NCBI GenBank assembly: GCA_029392475.1 | Contig: CP113940.1 | Location: 1 to 64,000 of the forward strand | DNA from: Streptococcaceae bacterium ESL0687 | GTDB taxonomy: Bacteria > Bacillota > Bacilli > Lactobacillales > Streptococcaceae | Direction of reading: 5' to 3' | Length of the DNA: 64,000 nucleotides | Shown here: positions 29,362 through 38,482 of the stretch, one piece after another | How the letters are laid out: each line of letters opens with the position of its first letter | Numbering within the stretch: the first letter of the stretch is position 1 | The notes under the pieces: model-generated | The model's input: only the letters and a program-made list of their open reading frames with translations | Database searches by the model: none | Told to the model about the DNA's origin: nothing | Program-made: the position numbers and the translations under genes

Positions 29362-30364
29362 TTATCTCTTCTTCACTTTCTTTTTGATAATATTTTACAA
29401 GTTGTCCAACAACATCACTTTCAAGCATTTTGTTGATTTGCTTAATGGTCGAATAGATGGCTTCACCAGAAGATGAGCCGTGGGCTTTGATTACTGGTGA
29501 TTTTAGTCCGAATAGTACGGCTCCACCAGCTTTTTCATAATCCATTTTATCCTTAAGACCCATTAGGCTATCCTTAAGAAGGAGGGCTCCAAGTTTTCCA
29601 GAAATCCCGCTTTCTTTAATCGCTCCTTTAAGGAGTTTCATGATGTTACTTGCGGTACCTTCCATTGTTTTTAGGACGGCATTTCCTGTAAAGCCATCAG
29701 CCACAATAACATCAGCAAGTCCTTCTTGCAGGTCACGAGCTTCAACATTACCAACAAAATTAATGCTTTCATCAGCTTTAAGTAATTGGTAGGCTTCCTT
29801 GATAACAGGAGTACCCTTTGAAGCCTCAGTTCCGTTGTTTAAAAGACCTACTCGAGGTTTTTTAATATCCCTAACATTTTTGGCGTAAAAACTTCCAAGG
29901 GTTGCATAGTCACGAAGCTGTTTGGCTGTGTTTTCTGCATTGGCACCTAAATCAAGCATGTCAAATCCTTGACCATTTAAGGTTGGGAGTGTTGACATAA
30001 GAGCAGGGCGCTCAACTTGTTTGATACGTCCTACGACAAAGATACCACTTGCTAGTAAAGCACCAGTATTTCCTGCAGATAGGAGGGCATCAGCCTCTCC
30101 GTCCTTGACTGCCTGGGCAGCACGGACCATACTTGAATCTTTTTTACGACGAATGGCCTTTACGGGCTCATCATCACCTTCAATTTTTTGGCTGGTGTGG
30201 ACAATTTTGATATTTGTATCATCAGTTAAGTGTTCTTTAATCTTTTCTTCATCACCAAAAAGAATAAATTCAAGATCTGGAAATTCTTTTTTAGATAAGT
30301 TTACTCCATCAATAATAGCTTTTGGAGCGTGGTCACCACCCATCGCATCAATAGCAATTCTCAT
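29354..30364 (-). CDS. plsX: Phosphate acyltransferase PlsX
   Basis: Makes acyl-phosphate from acyl-ACP for the PlsY step of phosphatidic acid synthesis. 336 residues, starting [14 protein letters not shown], the unmistakable PlsX N-terminus, with [14 protein letters not shown] and [16 protein letters not shown] further in. GGAGAAAT precedes the ATG. Coupled to acpP by an 8-base overlap. Confidence 0.97.
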   Translation of the reverse strand: MRIAIDAMGGDHAPKAIIDGVNLSKKEFPDLEFILFGDEEKIKEHLTDDTNIKIVHTSQKIEGDDEPVKAIRRKKDSSMVRAAQAVKDGEADALLSAGNTGALLASGIFVVGRIKQVERPALMSTLPTLNGQGFDMLDLGANAENTAKQLRDYATLGSFYAKNVRDIKKPRVGLLNNGTEASKGTPVIKEAYQLLKADESINFVGNVEARDLQEGLADVIVADGFTGNAVLKTMEGTASNIMKLLKGAIKESGISGKLGALLLKDSLMGLKDKMDYEKAGGAVLFGLKSPVIKAHGSSSGEAIYSTIKQINKMLESDVVGQLVKYYQKESEEEIND

Positions 30365-30436
30365 AATTTCTCCAATTTTTTCAGTAGATAAAAGAATCTT
30401 TTACCTAGCATTCTTATTCTGTGTTAGAAGAGTCTA

Positions 30437-31237
30437 TCACAAATTTACTAATTTTTCAATTTGACCAATTGTAGCTTCGTCATCGCAGTGACCGATTTGA
30501 TATTTACAAATGTTTTTAACTTCGTCACGAGCATTTTCTGTGGCATAAGAGTGACCGACATAGGTAAGCATTTCTAGGTCATTTAAATTATCGCCAAAGG
30601 CTGCCATTTCTGATGGATCGATATCTAACTTAGCAGCTAAATGGCTAAGACCAAGAGCCTTATTGACATGTCCTGCCATAATATCAATTGATTCAAAACC
30701 AGTAGTTACTCCCCTGTAAGGTTTGATTCTTTCATTAACCCATTCTTGAGCGTCTAAAACATGTTCCCTTGGGATGGTAACCATAACTTTTAAAACGTCA
30801 TCTTTAAGATCATCAAAGTTGTCAATTAATTTAACATTTGAATAGTATCTCTTAAAGTGGGTAATAATCTCATCACCTGCAGCCTTGAGGATATAAGCTG
30901 ATTCTTTTCCTGATAAGGAAATACTATCTTTATGAACATGTGGATGCTCTGCTAAAATTTTAGTAATTTTCTTATATTCATCAGGATTCATCTTATTTTC
31001 ATAAAGAATTTCACCCTTGTATTCAACGATACTTCCATTTTCAGCGATAAAGGCTACCTGATCTGTAAAATCTGAAAATAAATCTTTGAGGCTAGCAAGT
31101 TGACGGCCACTTGCTGCAACAAAAATAAGTCCTTGATTTTTAAATTCTTCTAAGACATGCCCTAGACGTTGTTTGTCAAAGCTTCCATCTTCCTTGAGGA
31201 AGGTTCCGTCCATGTCGGTTGCTACTAACTTAATCAA
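30437..31237 (-). CDS. Cof-type HAD-IIB hydrolase
   Basis: A 266-residue sugar-phosphatase-like protein. Motif I is DMDGTFL (Asp8 and Asp10 as nucleophile and acid), motif II AASGR, and motif IV GDNLNDLEML near residues 215-224; a C2B cap lies between. The substrate cannot be predicted. It lies 44 bases after an ABC-F gene on the same strand and is likely in its transcript. Confidence 0.88.
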   Translation of the reverse strand: MIKLVATDMDGTFLKEDGSFDKQRLGHVLEEFKNQGLIFVAASGRQLASLKDLFSDFTDQVAFIAENGSIVEYKGEILYENKMNPDEYKKITKILAEHPHVHKDSISLSGKESAYILKAAGDEIITHFKRYYSNVKLIDNFDDLKDDVLKVMVTIPREHVLDAQEWVNERIKPYRGVTTGFESIDIMAGHVNKALGLSHLAAKLDIDPSEMAAFGDNLNDLEMLTYVGHSYATENARDEVKNICKYQIGHCDDEATIGQIEKLVNL

Positions 31238-31281
31238 ATCTATCTCCCTTAAAATTTTGAAAACGAGGCCAGACTACTTAC

Positions 31282-32904
31282 TTAGTCTTTCCAAAGGGCC
31301 TTAACTTTTTCTTGAACCTCTTTGTTGTCAAGGAATTCATCATAGGTTTCATCAATACGGTCGATAACCCCGTTCTTAGAAAGAACAACGATATGGTTTG
31401 CTAGCGTATTGATGAACTCGTGGTCATGGCTGGCAAAGAGAATACTTCCCTTGAAGGCCTTAAGACCATCATTTAGGGCTGAGATTGACTCAAGGTCCAA
31501 GTGGTTTGTTGGGTCGTCAAGTACAAGGACATTAGACTTAAGGAGCATAAGTTTACTTAGCATAACGCGGACTTTTTCTCCCCCACTAAGCACGTTAACT
31601 GACTTGTTAACCTCTTCTCCTGAGAAGAGCATGCGTCCAAGGAAACCACGTAGGAAGGTATTGTCGTCTTCTTCCTTGCTGGCAAACTGACGAAGCCAGT
31701 CAAGAATTGTTTCCCCACCTGCAAAGTCACGTGAGTTATCTTTTGGAAGGTATGATTGGCTGGTTGTAACACCCCATTTGATTTCACCAGTGTAGTCAAT
31801 GTCACCCATTAGTGCACGCATAAGAGCAGTTGTTTGGATGTCATTTTGTCCGATGAAGGCAGCCTTATCACCTGGTTTAAGGATGAAGCTTATGTTATCA
31901 AGGATAACTTCTCCGTCGATTTCGATGCGAAGGTCTTTTACTGAAAGCAGGTCATTACCGATTTCACGTTCAGGCTTGAAGTTGATAAATGGGTATTTAC
32001 GGCTTGATGGAACGATTTCTTCAAGTTCGATTTTATCAAGCATTTTCTTACGTGATGTTGCTTGTTTGGACTTAGAGGCGTTAGCTGAGAAGCGGGCAAC
32101 GAACTCTTGAAGTTCCTTGATTTTTTCTTCAGCCTTACGGTTTTGGTCCCCTTGCAGTTTAAGAGCAAGCTCACTAGATTCCTTCCAGAAATCATAGTTA
32201 CCAACGAAAAGTTTGATTTTACCAAAGTCAAGGTCAGCCATGTGGGTACATACCTTGTTTAGGAAGTGACGGTCATGGGATACGACGATTACGGTGTTTT
32301 CAAAGTTGATTAGGAACTCTTCCAGCCAGTTGATGGCTTGGATGTCAAGACCATTGGTCGGCTCGTCTAGTAGAAGGACGTCTGGTTTACCAAAGAGGGC
32401 TTTAGCCAGTAGGACCTTCACGTGTTCACCAGCTGTAAGATTGGCCATAACATCATTGTGTAAGTGCACTGGGATTCCCAGGTTTTGTAGAAGGGAAGCA
32501 GCTTCACCTTCGGCTTCATATCCACCCATTTCTCCAAATTGTGCTTCAAGTTCTGCAGCACGCATGAAGTCGTCATCAGTTGACTCAGGGTTCATGTAGA
32601 TGGCATCTTTTTCAGTGGCGATTTTAGAAAGGGCCTCGTTTCCGGCCATAACCACGTCAAGTGGAGTTTGTTCCTCATAGTCAAAGTGGTTCTGACGAAG
32701 AACTGAAAGACGTTCGTCAGGTCCTAGTGAAACGTGACCTGTAGATGGCTCAATGTCACCAGCTAGGATGCGGAGGAAGGTTGATTTACCAGCACCATTG
32801 GCACCGATAAGTCCATAACAGTTCCCCGGAGTAAATTTGATGTTTACTTCATCAAAAAGTTTGCGGTCTGAAAATTGTAGACTGATATCGTTAACTGTAA
32901 GCAT
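31282..32904 (-). CDS. ABC-F family ATPase (YbiT/YkpA type)
   Basis: 540 residues with two ABC domains and no membrane segments: Walker A GANGAGKST (near residue 37) and a degenerate second P-loop (FIGQNDIQTTAL), with two LSGGE/LTAGE signatures and the Walker B sequences LLLDEPTNGLD and LVLDDPTNHLD. ABC-F proteins act on the ribosome. The altered second P-loop is typical of the YbiT branch. It is one of the longer-lived housekeeping types, not a clear antibiotic-resistance type. Confidence 0.9.
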   Translation of the reverse strand: MLTVNDISLQFSDRKLFDEVNIKFTPGNCYGLIGANGAGKSTFLRILAGDIEPSTGHVSLGPDERLSVLRQNHFDYEEQTPLDVVMAGNEALSKIATEKDAIYMNPESTDDDFMRAAELEAQFGEMGGYEAEGEAASLLQNLGIPVHLHNDVMANLTAGEHVKVLLAKALFGKPDVLLLDEPTNGLDIQAINWLEEFLINFENTVIVVSHDRHFLNKVCTHMADLDFGKIKLFVGNYDFWKESSELALKLQGDQNRKAEEKIKELQEFVARFSANASKSKQATSRKKMLDKIELEEIVPSSRKYPFINFKPEREIGNDLLSVKDLRIEIDGEVILDNISFILKPGDKAAFIGQNDIQTTALMRALMGDIDYTGEIKWGVTTSQSYLPKDNSRDFAGGETILDWLRQFASKEEDDNTFLRGFLGRMLFSGEEVNKSVNVLSGGEKVRVMLSKLMLLKSNVLVLDDPTNHLDLESISALNDGLKAFKGSILFASHDHEFINTLANHIVVLSKNGVIDRIDETYDEFLDNKEVQEKVKALWKD

Positions 32905-32936
32905 TTTTTCTCCTATTAATGTAGATATATTCTTCT

Positions 32937-32965
32937 ATTTTACAGGTTTTTTAGCTAAAAGTAAA
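32937..32965 (-). promoter_or_regulatory. Promoter of the ABC-F gene
   Basis: Minus strand: TTTACT (32965-32960), 17-base spacer, TAAAAT (32942-32937), about 33 bases before the ATG. Confidence 0.6.
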
Positions 32966-33026
32966 TCTCAGGGCATTATTATAAGGAAAAGTTAATGTCC
33001 AGAGAGCGGTAGTTAGAAGCCTAAAT

Positions 33027-33042
33027 CTTACATTTTTGTAAG
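33027..33042. promoter_or_regulatory. Dyad upstream of the dlt promoter
   Basis: CTTACA-TTTT-TGTAAG, a perfect 6-bp dyad ending 21 bases before the dltX -10, so it covers the place of a -35 box. It may be an operator; no regulator is known from this window. Confidence 0.4.
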
Positions 33043-33060
33043 TATGAATTTTTTCCAATG

Positions 33061-33069
33061 TGATATAAT
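33061..33069 (+). promoter_or_regulatory. Extended -10 promoter of the dlt operon
   Basis: TGATATAAT (TATAAT at 33064-33069), a perfect extended -10. The ATG of dltX starts at 33076, exactly where transcription should begin. Confidence 0.75.
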
Positions 33070-33075
33070 AGAGAC

Positions 33076-33225
33076 ATGAAAAAAATACAGACATTTTTTA
33101 CTGGCAACCGTATTGCTAATTTTACGGCTAGGACAGTACTATATTTTGTTATCCTTGTAGGATTACTCTATCTATACCACTATTCGGGAATAGGCCAGGG
33201 TGGCTTCTTGTATAATGAATTTTAG
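33076..33225 (+). CDS. dltX: Teichoic acid D-Ala incorporation-associated protein DltX
   Basis: A 49-residue protein with one membrane segment (VLYFVILVGLLYLYHY) and the conserved DltX C-terminus GGFLYNEF. DltX relays D-alanine with DltB and DltD across the membrane; the C-terminal motif is essential in studied species. The stop codon TAG is part of the AGGAGGAGG ribosome site of dltA. No Shine-Dalgarno precedes its own ATG, which follows the -10 box by 6 bases. It is easily missed because of its size. Confidence 0.92.
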   Translation: MKKIQTFFTGNRIANFTARTVLYFVILVGLLYLYHYSGIGQGGFLYNEF

Positions 33226-33237
33226 GAGGAGGTAACT

Positions 33238-34707
33238 ATGATAGATAATATGATTAAAACTATTGATGGTCATGATGCAGGAAGTCCTGTTTACGATTAT
33301 TTAGGGCAAGTATATAGCTATGGTGATTTGAAAGAGAAATCTGACCAACTTGCTGACTATTTACTTAAACAAGATCTACCTAAAGAAGCTCCAATCATGG
33401 TTTACGGTGGTCATCAATTTGACATGCTAGTAGCCTTTTTGGCTTCAGTTAAATCAGGACATGCTTATATTCCAGTTGATGTAAACTCGTCAATTGAACG
33501 AATCGAAGGAATCATTGAGATTGCAAGTCCTGCAGCCCTTATTCCTGTAAACGAACTTCCACTTGAAGTTGACATTCCAGTCATTGAATTAACTGAAGGG
33601 ATCTTTACAGGTCAACCTGTAATTGACCCTGTAAACTTTGTTAGTGGGGACGAAAACTACTACATCATCTTTACAAGTGGTACAACAGGTAAACCAAAGG
33701 GTGTGCAGATCAGTCACAACAATCTTTTAAGCTTTACAAACTGGATGCTTGCTGATTTTAATTTACCTGAAAAACCAGTAACCTTGGCTCAGCCACCATA
33801 TTCTTTCGATTTATCGGTTATGGACTGGGCACCAACTTTAGCCTTAGGAGGAGTTTTAAAGGCTCTTCCTAAAGAAGTGGCTGATGATTTTGCTCAATTC
33901 TTTGCGGTTCTTCCTAAGATGAATTTACAGGTTTGGGTGTCAACTCCGTCCTTCTCTGAGATTGCCATGCTTTCGCCAGAGTTTAACCAGGACAATTACC
34001 CAGACCTTAAGCATTTCCTTTTCTGTGGTGAGGAGCTGACTGTTGGTACAGCTAAAAAGCTTAAGGAACGTTTCCCTCAAGCACAAATTTTTAATACCTA
34101 CGGGCCAACTGAGGCAACTGTAGCCATTACTGAGATTGAAATTACAAGTGATATCATTGAATCAAGTGAGCGCCTACCTATCGGTCGTGTTAAACCTGAT
34201 ACTAAGATCCACATCGTTGACGGAGAAATCGTCATTGCAGGACCTGGAGTTTCAAAAGGCTATATGAATAACCCAGAGAAAACAGACGAAGCCTTTTATG
34301 AAATTGACGGGGTTCCAGCTTATAAAACTGGAGATTTAGGTAAATTTGATGAAAATGGCATCCTCCACTACGGAGGTCGCAAGGACTTCCAAATCAAGCT
34401 CCACGGTTACCGGATTGAGCTTGAAGAGGTGAACCACTTCCTTAACCTATCAAAATATGTTAAGTCAGGTGTAGCTGTTCCTAAATACGGAGCTGACCAC
34501 AAGGTTCAAGCCATGATTGCTTATGTGGTTCCTGAGGAAAACGATTTTGAAAAAAATATTGAACTAACAAATGCCATTAAGGCTGAGCTTAATGATATGA
34601 TGATGCCTTATATGGTTCCAAGTCGTTTCAAGTATGTAGACAGCCTGCCAATCTCACCAAATGGTAAGATTGATCTTAAGGCTGTAATTGCTGAGGTGAA
34701 CAAGTAA
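33238..34707 (+). CDS. dltA: D-alanine--poly(phosphoribitol) ligase subunit 1 (DltA)
   Basis: Adenylates D-alanine and loads it onto the DltC carrier. 489 residues of the ANL superfamily, with the ATP-binding loop FTSGTTGKPKG (near residue 142), NTYGPTEAT, and KTGDLG, then a C-terminal domain ending in the catalytic lysine motif PNGKIDLK. It has a very strong ribosome site (AGGAGGAGG) and a stop that overlaps dltB by one base. Confidence 0.97.
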   Translation: MIDNMIKTIDGHDAGSPVYDYLGQVYSYGDLKEKSDQLADYLLKQDLPKEAPIMVYGGHQFDMLVAFLASVKSGHAYIPVDVNSSIERIEGIIEIASPAALIPVNELPLEVDIPVIELTEGIFTGQPVIDPVNFVSGDENYYIIFTSGTTGKPKGVQISHNNLLSFTNWMLADFNLPEKPVTLAQPPYSFDLSVMDWAPTLALGGVLKALPKEVADDFAQFFAVLPKMNLQVWVSTPSFSEIAMLSPEFNQDNYPDLKHFLFCGEELTVGTAKKLKERFPQAQIFNTYGPTEATVAITEIEITSDIIESSERLPIGRVKPDTKIHIVDGEIVIAGPGVSKGYMNNPEKTDEAFYEIDGVPAYKTGDLGKFDENGILHYGGRKDFQIKLHGYRIELEEVNHFLNLSKYVKSGVAVPKYGADHKVQAMIAYVVPEENDFEKNIELTNAIKAELNDMMMPYMVPSRFKYVDSLPISPNGKIDLKAVIAEVNK

Positions 34708-35921
34708 TGCTTGACTTTTTACATAAGATACCGAATCTCGATGCTTATGGGAATCCACAATACTTTTTCTACCTAGCCATTGCCCTTATCCCAGTAGCAG
34801 TTGGAATTTACCGCCAGAGGAGATTTCACGTCTACGAGGCCTTGGTACAATTTGTTTTTATCTTCCTTATGTTCACAGGAGGAAAAGTTGATCAAGGTTT
34901 GGCCCTTCTTGCCTACATTGCTTGGGAGTTTGTAGTTGTTGGATCTTATCTGACCTACAGGAAGAATTCAAATAATACTCTTGTATTTTATCTGATGACC
35001 TTCCTATCGATTCTTCCCCTTGTAATTGTTAAGGTTTCACCTGCTCTTTTAGGTCACAATTCCCTTTTAGGTTTTATTGGGATAAGCTATTTGACCTTTA
35101 GGTCGACTGGGATGGTTATGACGGCAAGAGACGGTGTGATATCAGGTTTTAATCCGTGGATGTTCTTTAAATTCGTCCTATTTATGCCGACCTTTACAAG
35201 TGGGCCAATTGACCGTTATGAGCGTTTTGAAAAGGACTATGACAATTTGCCAAGCCAAGATGAGTATTTGGATATGATTCAAAAAGCTGTCTGGTATATC
35301 ATGGTTGGTTTCCTGTTTAAATTTATCATCGCTTATATGCTAAAGGATATCGCCATGCCTTATGTTGAGGACCGGGCCTTATCACGCGGTGGCTTGTCTT
35401 GGTCTTTAATGGGATACATGTACGTTTACGGGCTTGATCTCTACTTTGACTTTGCTGGTTATTCCCTATTTGCTGTGGCAATCTCATATATTTTTGGGAT
35501 TAAGTCACCAATGAACTTTAACAGACCCTTTATTTCAAAGAACTTAAAGGATTTCTGGAACAGATGGCACATCAGCCTAAGTTTCTGGTTTAGGGATTTC
35601 GTTTTCATGCGTTTGACCTTTACCTTAATGAAGAAAAAAGTCTTCAAGAGCCGTGTTACTACAGCAAATGTTGCTTACATCCTTAACATGCTTTTAATGG
35701 GATTCTGGCACGGGGTTACCTGGTATTATATAGTGTATGGCCTTTTCCATGGTTTAGGACTTGTTATAAATGATGCTTGGCTCCGTTACAAGAGAAAACA
35801 TAAAAATCAAATTCCACACAATAAATTTACGGAGATTTTTGCAATCTTCTTAACGATTCAGGTGGTGTTTGTAGGATTCTTGATATTCTCAGGATTCCTT
35901 GATAAACTATTTTTTAGATAA
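34707..35921 (+). CDS. dltB: D-alanyl transfer protein DltB (MBOAT family)
   Basis: A 404-residue polytopic membrane O-acyltransferase with about 11 membrane segments and the invariant MBOAT histidine in the motif GFWHGVTWYY (near residue 336). It moves D-alanine from DltC across the membrane. It overlaps the dltA stop (TAATG), so translation is coupled. Confidence 0.96.
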   Translation: MLDFLHKIPNLDAYGNPQYFFYLAIALIPVAVGIYRQRRFHVYEALVQFVFIFLMFTGGKVDQGLALLAYIAWEFVVVGSYLTYRKNSNNTLVFYLMTFLSILPLVIVKVSPALLGHNSLLGFIGISYLTFRSTGMVMTARDGVISGFNPWMFFKFVLFMPTFTSGPIDRYERFEKDYDNLPSQDEYLDMIQKAVWYIMVGFLFKFIIAYMLKDIAMPYVEDRALSRGGLSWSLMGYMYVYGLDLYFDFAGYSLFAVAISYIFGIKSPMNFNRPFISKNLKDFWNRWHISLSFWFRDFVFMRLTFTLMKKKVFKSRVTTANVAYILNMLLMGFWHGVTWYYIVYGLFHGLGLVINDAWLRYKRKHKNQIPHNKFTEIFAIFLTIQVVFVGFLIFSGFLDKLFFR

Positions 35922-35944
35922 GAAAATTTGAGAGGAAATATAAT

Positions 35945-36184
35945 ATGGAAAACGTAAGAGATGGAATTATTGAAATCATGACTGAGGTTTCTGGAGAAGA
36001 TGTAACTTCAATGATGGATGAAAATTTCTACGACAACGGTTTACTTGACTCAATGGCAACAATCGAAGTGCTTATGAGCATTCAAGATGAATTTGGTGTA
36101 ACAATCCCTGTACTTGGATTTGTTCGTGAAGAGTGGGATACACCTAACAAGGTTATCGCAAAAGTTACGGAGATGCTTGGATGA
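35945..36184 (+). CDS. dltC: D-alanyl carrier protein DltC
   Basis: A 79-residue carrier protein with the phosphopantetheine site LLDSMATIEV (Ser near residue 36). AGAGGAAA lies upstream. It overlaps dltD by 4 bases (ATGA). Part of the D-alanylation pathway of lipoteichoic acid. Confidence 0.96.
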   Translation: MENVRDGIIEIMTEVSGEDVTSMMDENFYDNGLLDSMATIEVLMSIQDEFGVTIPVLGFVREEWDTPNKVIAKVTEMLG

Positions 36185-37455
36185 GACTAATAAAACGCCT
36201 GTGGTGGATTTTTGGTCCCTTATTGGTTGCTGCAGGTCTTTTATTTGGTTTACTTGTTTTTACTAACTCTGACGGTGGATTTTCTGAGAAGATTTTAACA
36301 CGTGCGGCATCATCCCTTGAAACACGTATTTTTAAGGGGCGGGCCCACAAGCATGCAGCCTTTACGGACGAGGAAAAAAATTATGTTCCTTTCATGGGTT
36401 CAAGTGAATTAACTCGTTTTGATTCCTTCCACCCCTCAGTTTTAGCTGACAAGTATAAAAGGGATTATACTCCCTTCCTTCTAGGATATATGGGAACCCA
36501 ATCTTTTGCCCAGTATTCTGCTATGCAACCAATAATTAAGGATTTAGCCGGTAAGAAGGTTGTCTTTAGTATTAGCCCTCAATGGTTTGATCCTAAAAGT
36601 CAGAGTAAGGCGGCCTTTCAGACCTTCTATTCAAAACTTCAGGGGATATCATTCTTAAATAATGCAACAGATTCACCAGAAGATATCTATGCGGCTAACA
36701 GGTACCTTGAAATGGGTGTTCAAAACGATCGTCTCTTTAAGCAGGTAGCTGACGGAAATCCGCTGTCTGAACTTCAGAAGAAGAAGACAGTCTTTGAACA
36801 AAATCTTTTATCAAATGAGGATTTACTATTCTCTCACTTTGATATGACTGATAATTACGATAAGAAAATTCTTCCAAGAGAGGCTGATCTTCCTGATACC
36901 TATGATTATGCAACCTTAGACCAATTAGCTATCAAAGAAGCCAAGGCTAACACAACAAATAATAATTTTGGAATCAAGAATAGTTTTTACAATGAACGCT
37001 TGAGAGAAAGTATTGGTAAACTTAAAGGTACCCAGGCTAATTTTGATTATACAAAATCAATTGAGTACAATGACTTCCAGTTGGTGCTAAATGAGTTTGC
37101 TAAAAATAATATTGAAGTCCTCTTTGTAATCCCTCCTATTAACCAAAAGTGGATTGATTACACAGGTCTTCGTCCTGAAATGTATCAGGCATCAGTTAAG
37201 AAAATTAAGTACCAACTTGAATCACAAGGATTTAATCATATTGCTGACTTATCTCATGCTGGTGTAAATGAGTACTATATGCAGGACACAATCCACATCG
37301 GTTGGCGTGGTTGGCTTGATCTTGACACTTACATCAATCCATTTTTAACAGGTAATGTTGAAAAATCAACCTATGATATCAACAATACAGAATTCCTTTC
37401 TAAGAATTGGGCTTCGATGGATCCAGCGGACATTACAAATTTTCAGGATAACTAG
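36181..37455 (+). CDS. dltD: D-alanyl-lipoteichoic acid biosynthesis protein DltD
   Basis: A 424-residue extracytoplasmic SGNH-type thioesterase/esterase with one N-terminal membrane anchor (LWWIFGPLLVAAGLLFGLLV). The catalytic serine lies in the FMGSSELTRFD motif near residue 72, and DTIHIGWRGW holds the Asp/His region near residue 370. It transfers D-alanine to teichoic acid with DltX. The start overlaps dltC. Confidence 0.95.
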   Translation: MRLIKRLWWIFGPLLVAAGLLFGLLVFTNSDGGFSEKILTRAASSLETRIFKGRAHKHAAFTDEEKNYVPFMGSSELTRFDSFHPSVLADKYKRDYTPFLLGYMGTQSFAQYSAMQPIIKDLAGKKVVFSISPQWFDPKSQSKAAFQTFYSKLQGISFLNNATDSPEDIYAANRYLEMGVQNDRLFKQVADGNPLSELQKKKTVFEQNLLSNEDLLFSHFDMTDNYDKKILPREADLPDTYDYATLDQLAIKEAKANTTNNNFGIKNSFYNERLRESIGKLKGTQANFDYTKSIEYNDFQLVLNEFAKNNIEVLFVIPPINQKWIDYTGLRPEMYQASVKKIKYQLESQGFNHIADLSHAGVNEYYMQDTIHIGWRGWLDLDTYINPFLTGNVEKSTYDINNTEFLSKNWASMDPADITNFQDN

Positions 37456-37477
37456 TAAAGGACAGGTGGAGGTTTAG

Positions 37478-38185
37478 ATGCGTTTGTTGAAAAAGATGTT
37501 TTCAGATAAAAAAACAAAAGATAAATCTCCTTTGACCTGCCCTGCGATTTTTATTCCGGGAAGTAGCGCTGGGAAAAACCGTTTTGATTTAACCTTCAAA
37601 ATGCTTGGAATTAATCCAAAAAAAGTTTTGAAATTAAGGATAAATGCAGACCAAGTTATCAGTACAAGGGGAATTTACCAAGGTTATGTCGTGATTTCCT
37701 TTGATGACAACCGGGACGGGCATAAAAATATACAAAAACAGGCTGAACTTTTAGATTCAGCCTTTGCCTATCTTTTAAGTAAGTATGATTTTCAGGAATT
37801 TAACGCCATTGGTCATTCTAATGGGGGACTTAATTGGACTATTTTCCTGGAAAAATATTTTAAAAAATATAAGAAAAAAATTAATAATTTGGTAACGATT
37901 GGTAGCCCCTTTAACTTAAGAAATAGGAGGGGGCGGAAGTCAGCCATGCTGTCAGATTTGATAGCTAATAGAAAGAAGTTGCCTAGAGATATGGATGTCT
38001 ATACAATTATAGGTCTTGATGACGGCTTCGTGACGCCCCACAGTGCTTATTCAGCTAGGGACGTCTTCCATAAGAGGGTAGCAAATTTTACCCAACTGAC
38101 TGTGTCAGGCTTTAAGAGTCATCATTCTATCTTGCCTCACAATCAGGATACGGTAAATCTTTTGGCAAAGATCTTAAGAATTTAA
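37478..38185 (+). CDS. DUF915-type alpha/beta hydrolase in the dlt operon
   Basis: A 235-residue hydrolase with the nucleophile elbow GHSNGG (near residue 113) and the lipase-like opening FIPGSSAGKNRFD. The Asp (GLDDGFVTP) and His (KSHHSILPH) of the triad are visible. It fits the DUF915/YqiA-like alpha/beta hydrolases of lactic acid bacteria. No signal peptide is seen, only a basic N-terminus. It follows dltD by 22 bases with GGTGGAGG upstream and has no promoter of its own, so it belongs to the dlt transcript. Substrate unknown. Confidence 0.8.
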   Translation: MRLLKKMFSDKKTKDKSPLTCPAIFIPGSSAGKNRFDLTFKMLGINPKKVLKLRINADQVISTRGIYQGYVVISFDDNRDGHKNIQKQAELLDSAFAYLLSKYDFQEFNAIGHSNGGLNWTIFLEKYFKKYKKKINNLVTIGSPFNLRNRRGRKSAMLSDLIANRKKLPRDMDVYTIIGLDDGFVTPHSAYSARDVFHKRVANFTQLTVSGFKSHHSILPHNQDTVNLLAKILRI

Positions 38186-38189
38186 TTTT

Positions 38190-38218
38190 GTTGACGACAA
38201 TCTAAATTAAATATATAA
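38190..38218 (+). promoter_or_regulatory. Promoter of the trpS T-box
   Basis: TTGACG (38190-38195), 17-base spacer, TATAAT (38213-38218): nearly perfect SigA promoter starting 5 bases after the hydrolase stop. Confidence 0.85.
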
Positions 38219-38224
38219 TTTTGA

Positions 38225-38460
38225 CAGGGAAGAGTAGCTTTTGAAATGGTTTCAGGGAGTTGGCGGGAAGTGCAAGCCAATGCCAGGAAAATTGCGAATG
38301 GGCCCTAATACATTTGATTTGAAAAAATAAAAATCACGGTCACCCCCGGTAGCAGGTAGTCGTTTTATGACGATCAGATAGGCAGATTGCTGCCTAAATT
38401 GTGGTGGTACCGCGTTACATACGCCCGCAGACTATGGATATTAGTCTGTGGGTTTTTCTA
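38225..38460 (+). promoter_or_regulatory. T-box riboswitch leader of trpS
   Basis: A full T-box: stem I with GGGAAGAGTAGC at its start, distal loop region AGTTGGCGGG, specifier TGG (Trp, 38299-38301, in GCGAATGGGCC), the T-box core GGTGGTACCGCG (38403-38414), and a terminator hairpin (about 38424-38452) with a T run. Uncharged tRNA-Trp would prevent termination and raise trpS expression. Confidence 0.93.
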
Positions 38461-38482
38461 TTGGAAATATAAAGGAGAAAAA

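Noticed and set aside
30021-30464. 147-codon open frame on the plus strand
   Set aside because: Antisense to plsX; no start signal and low-complexity translation.
38387-38482. N-terminal extension of trpS through the T-box
   Set aside because: The frame is open only by chance; the T-box core and terminator lie in it and the ATG at 38483 has a strong ribosome site.
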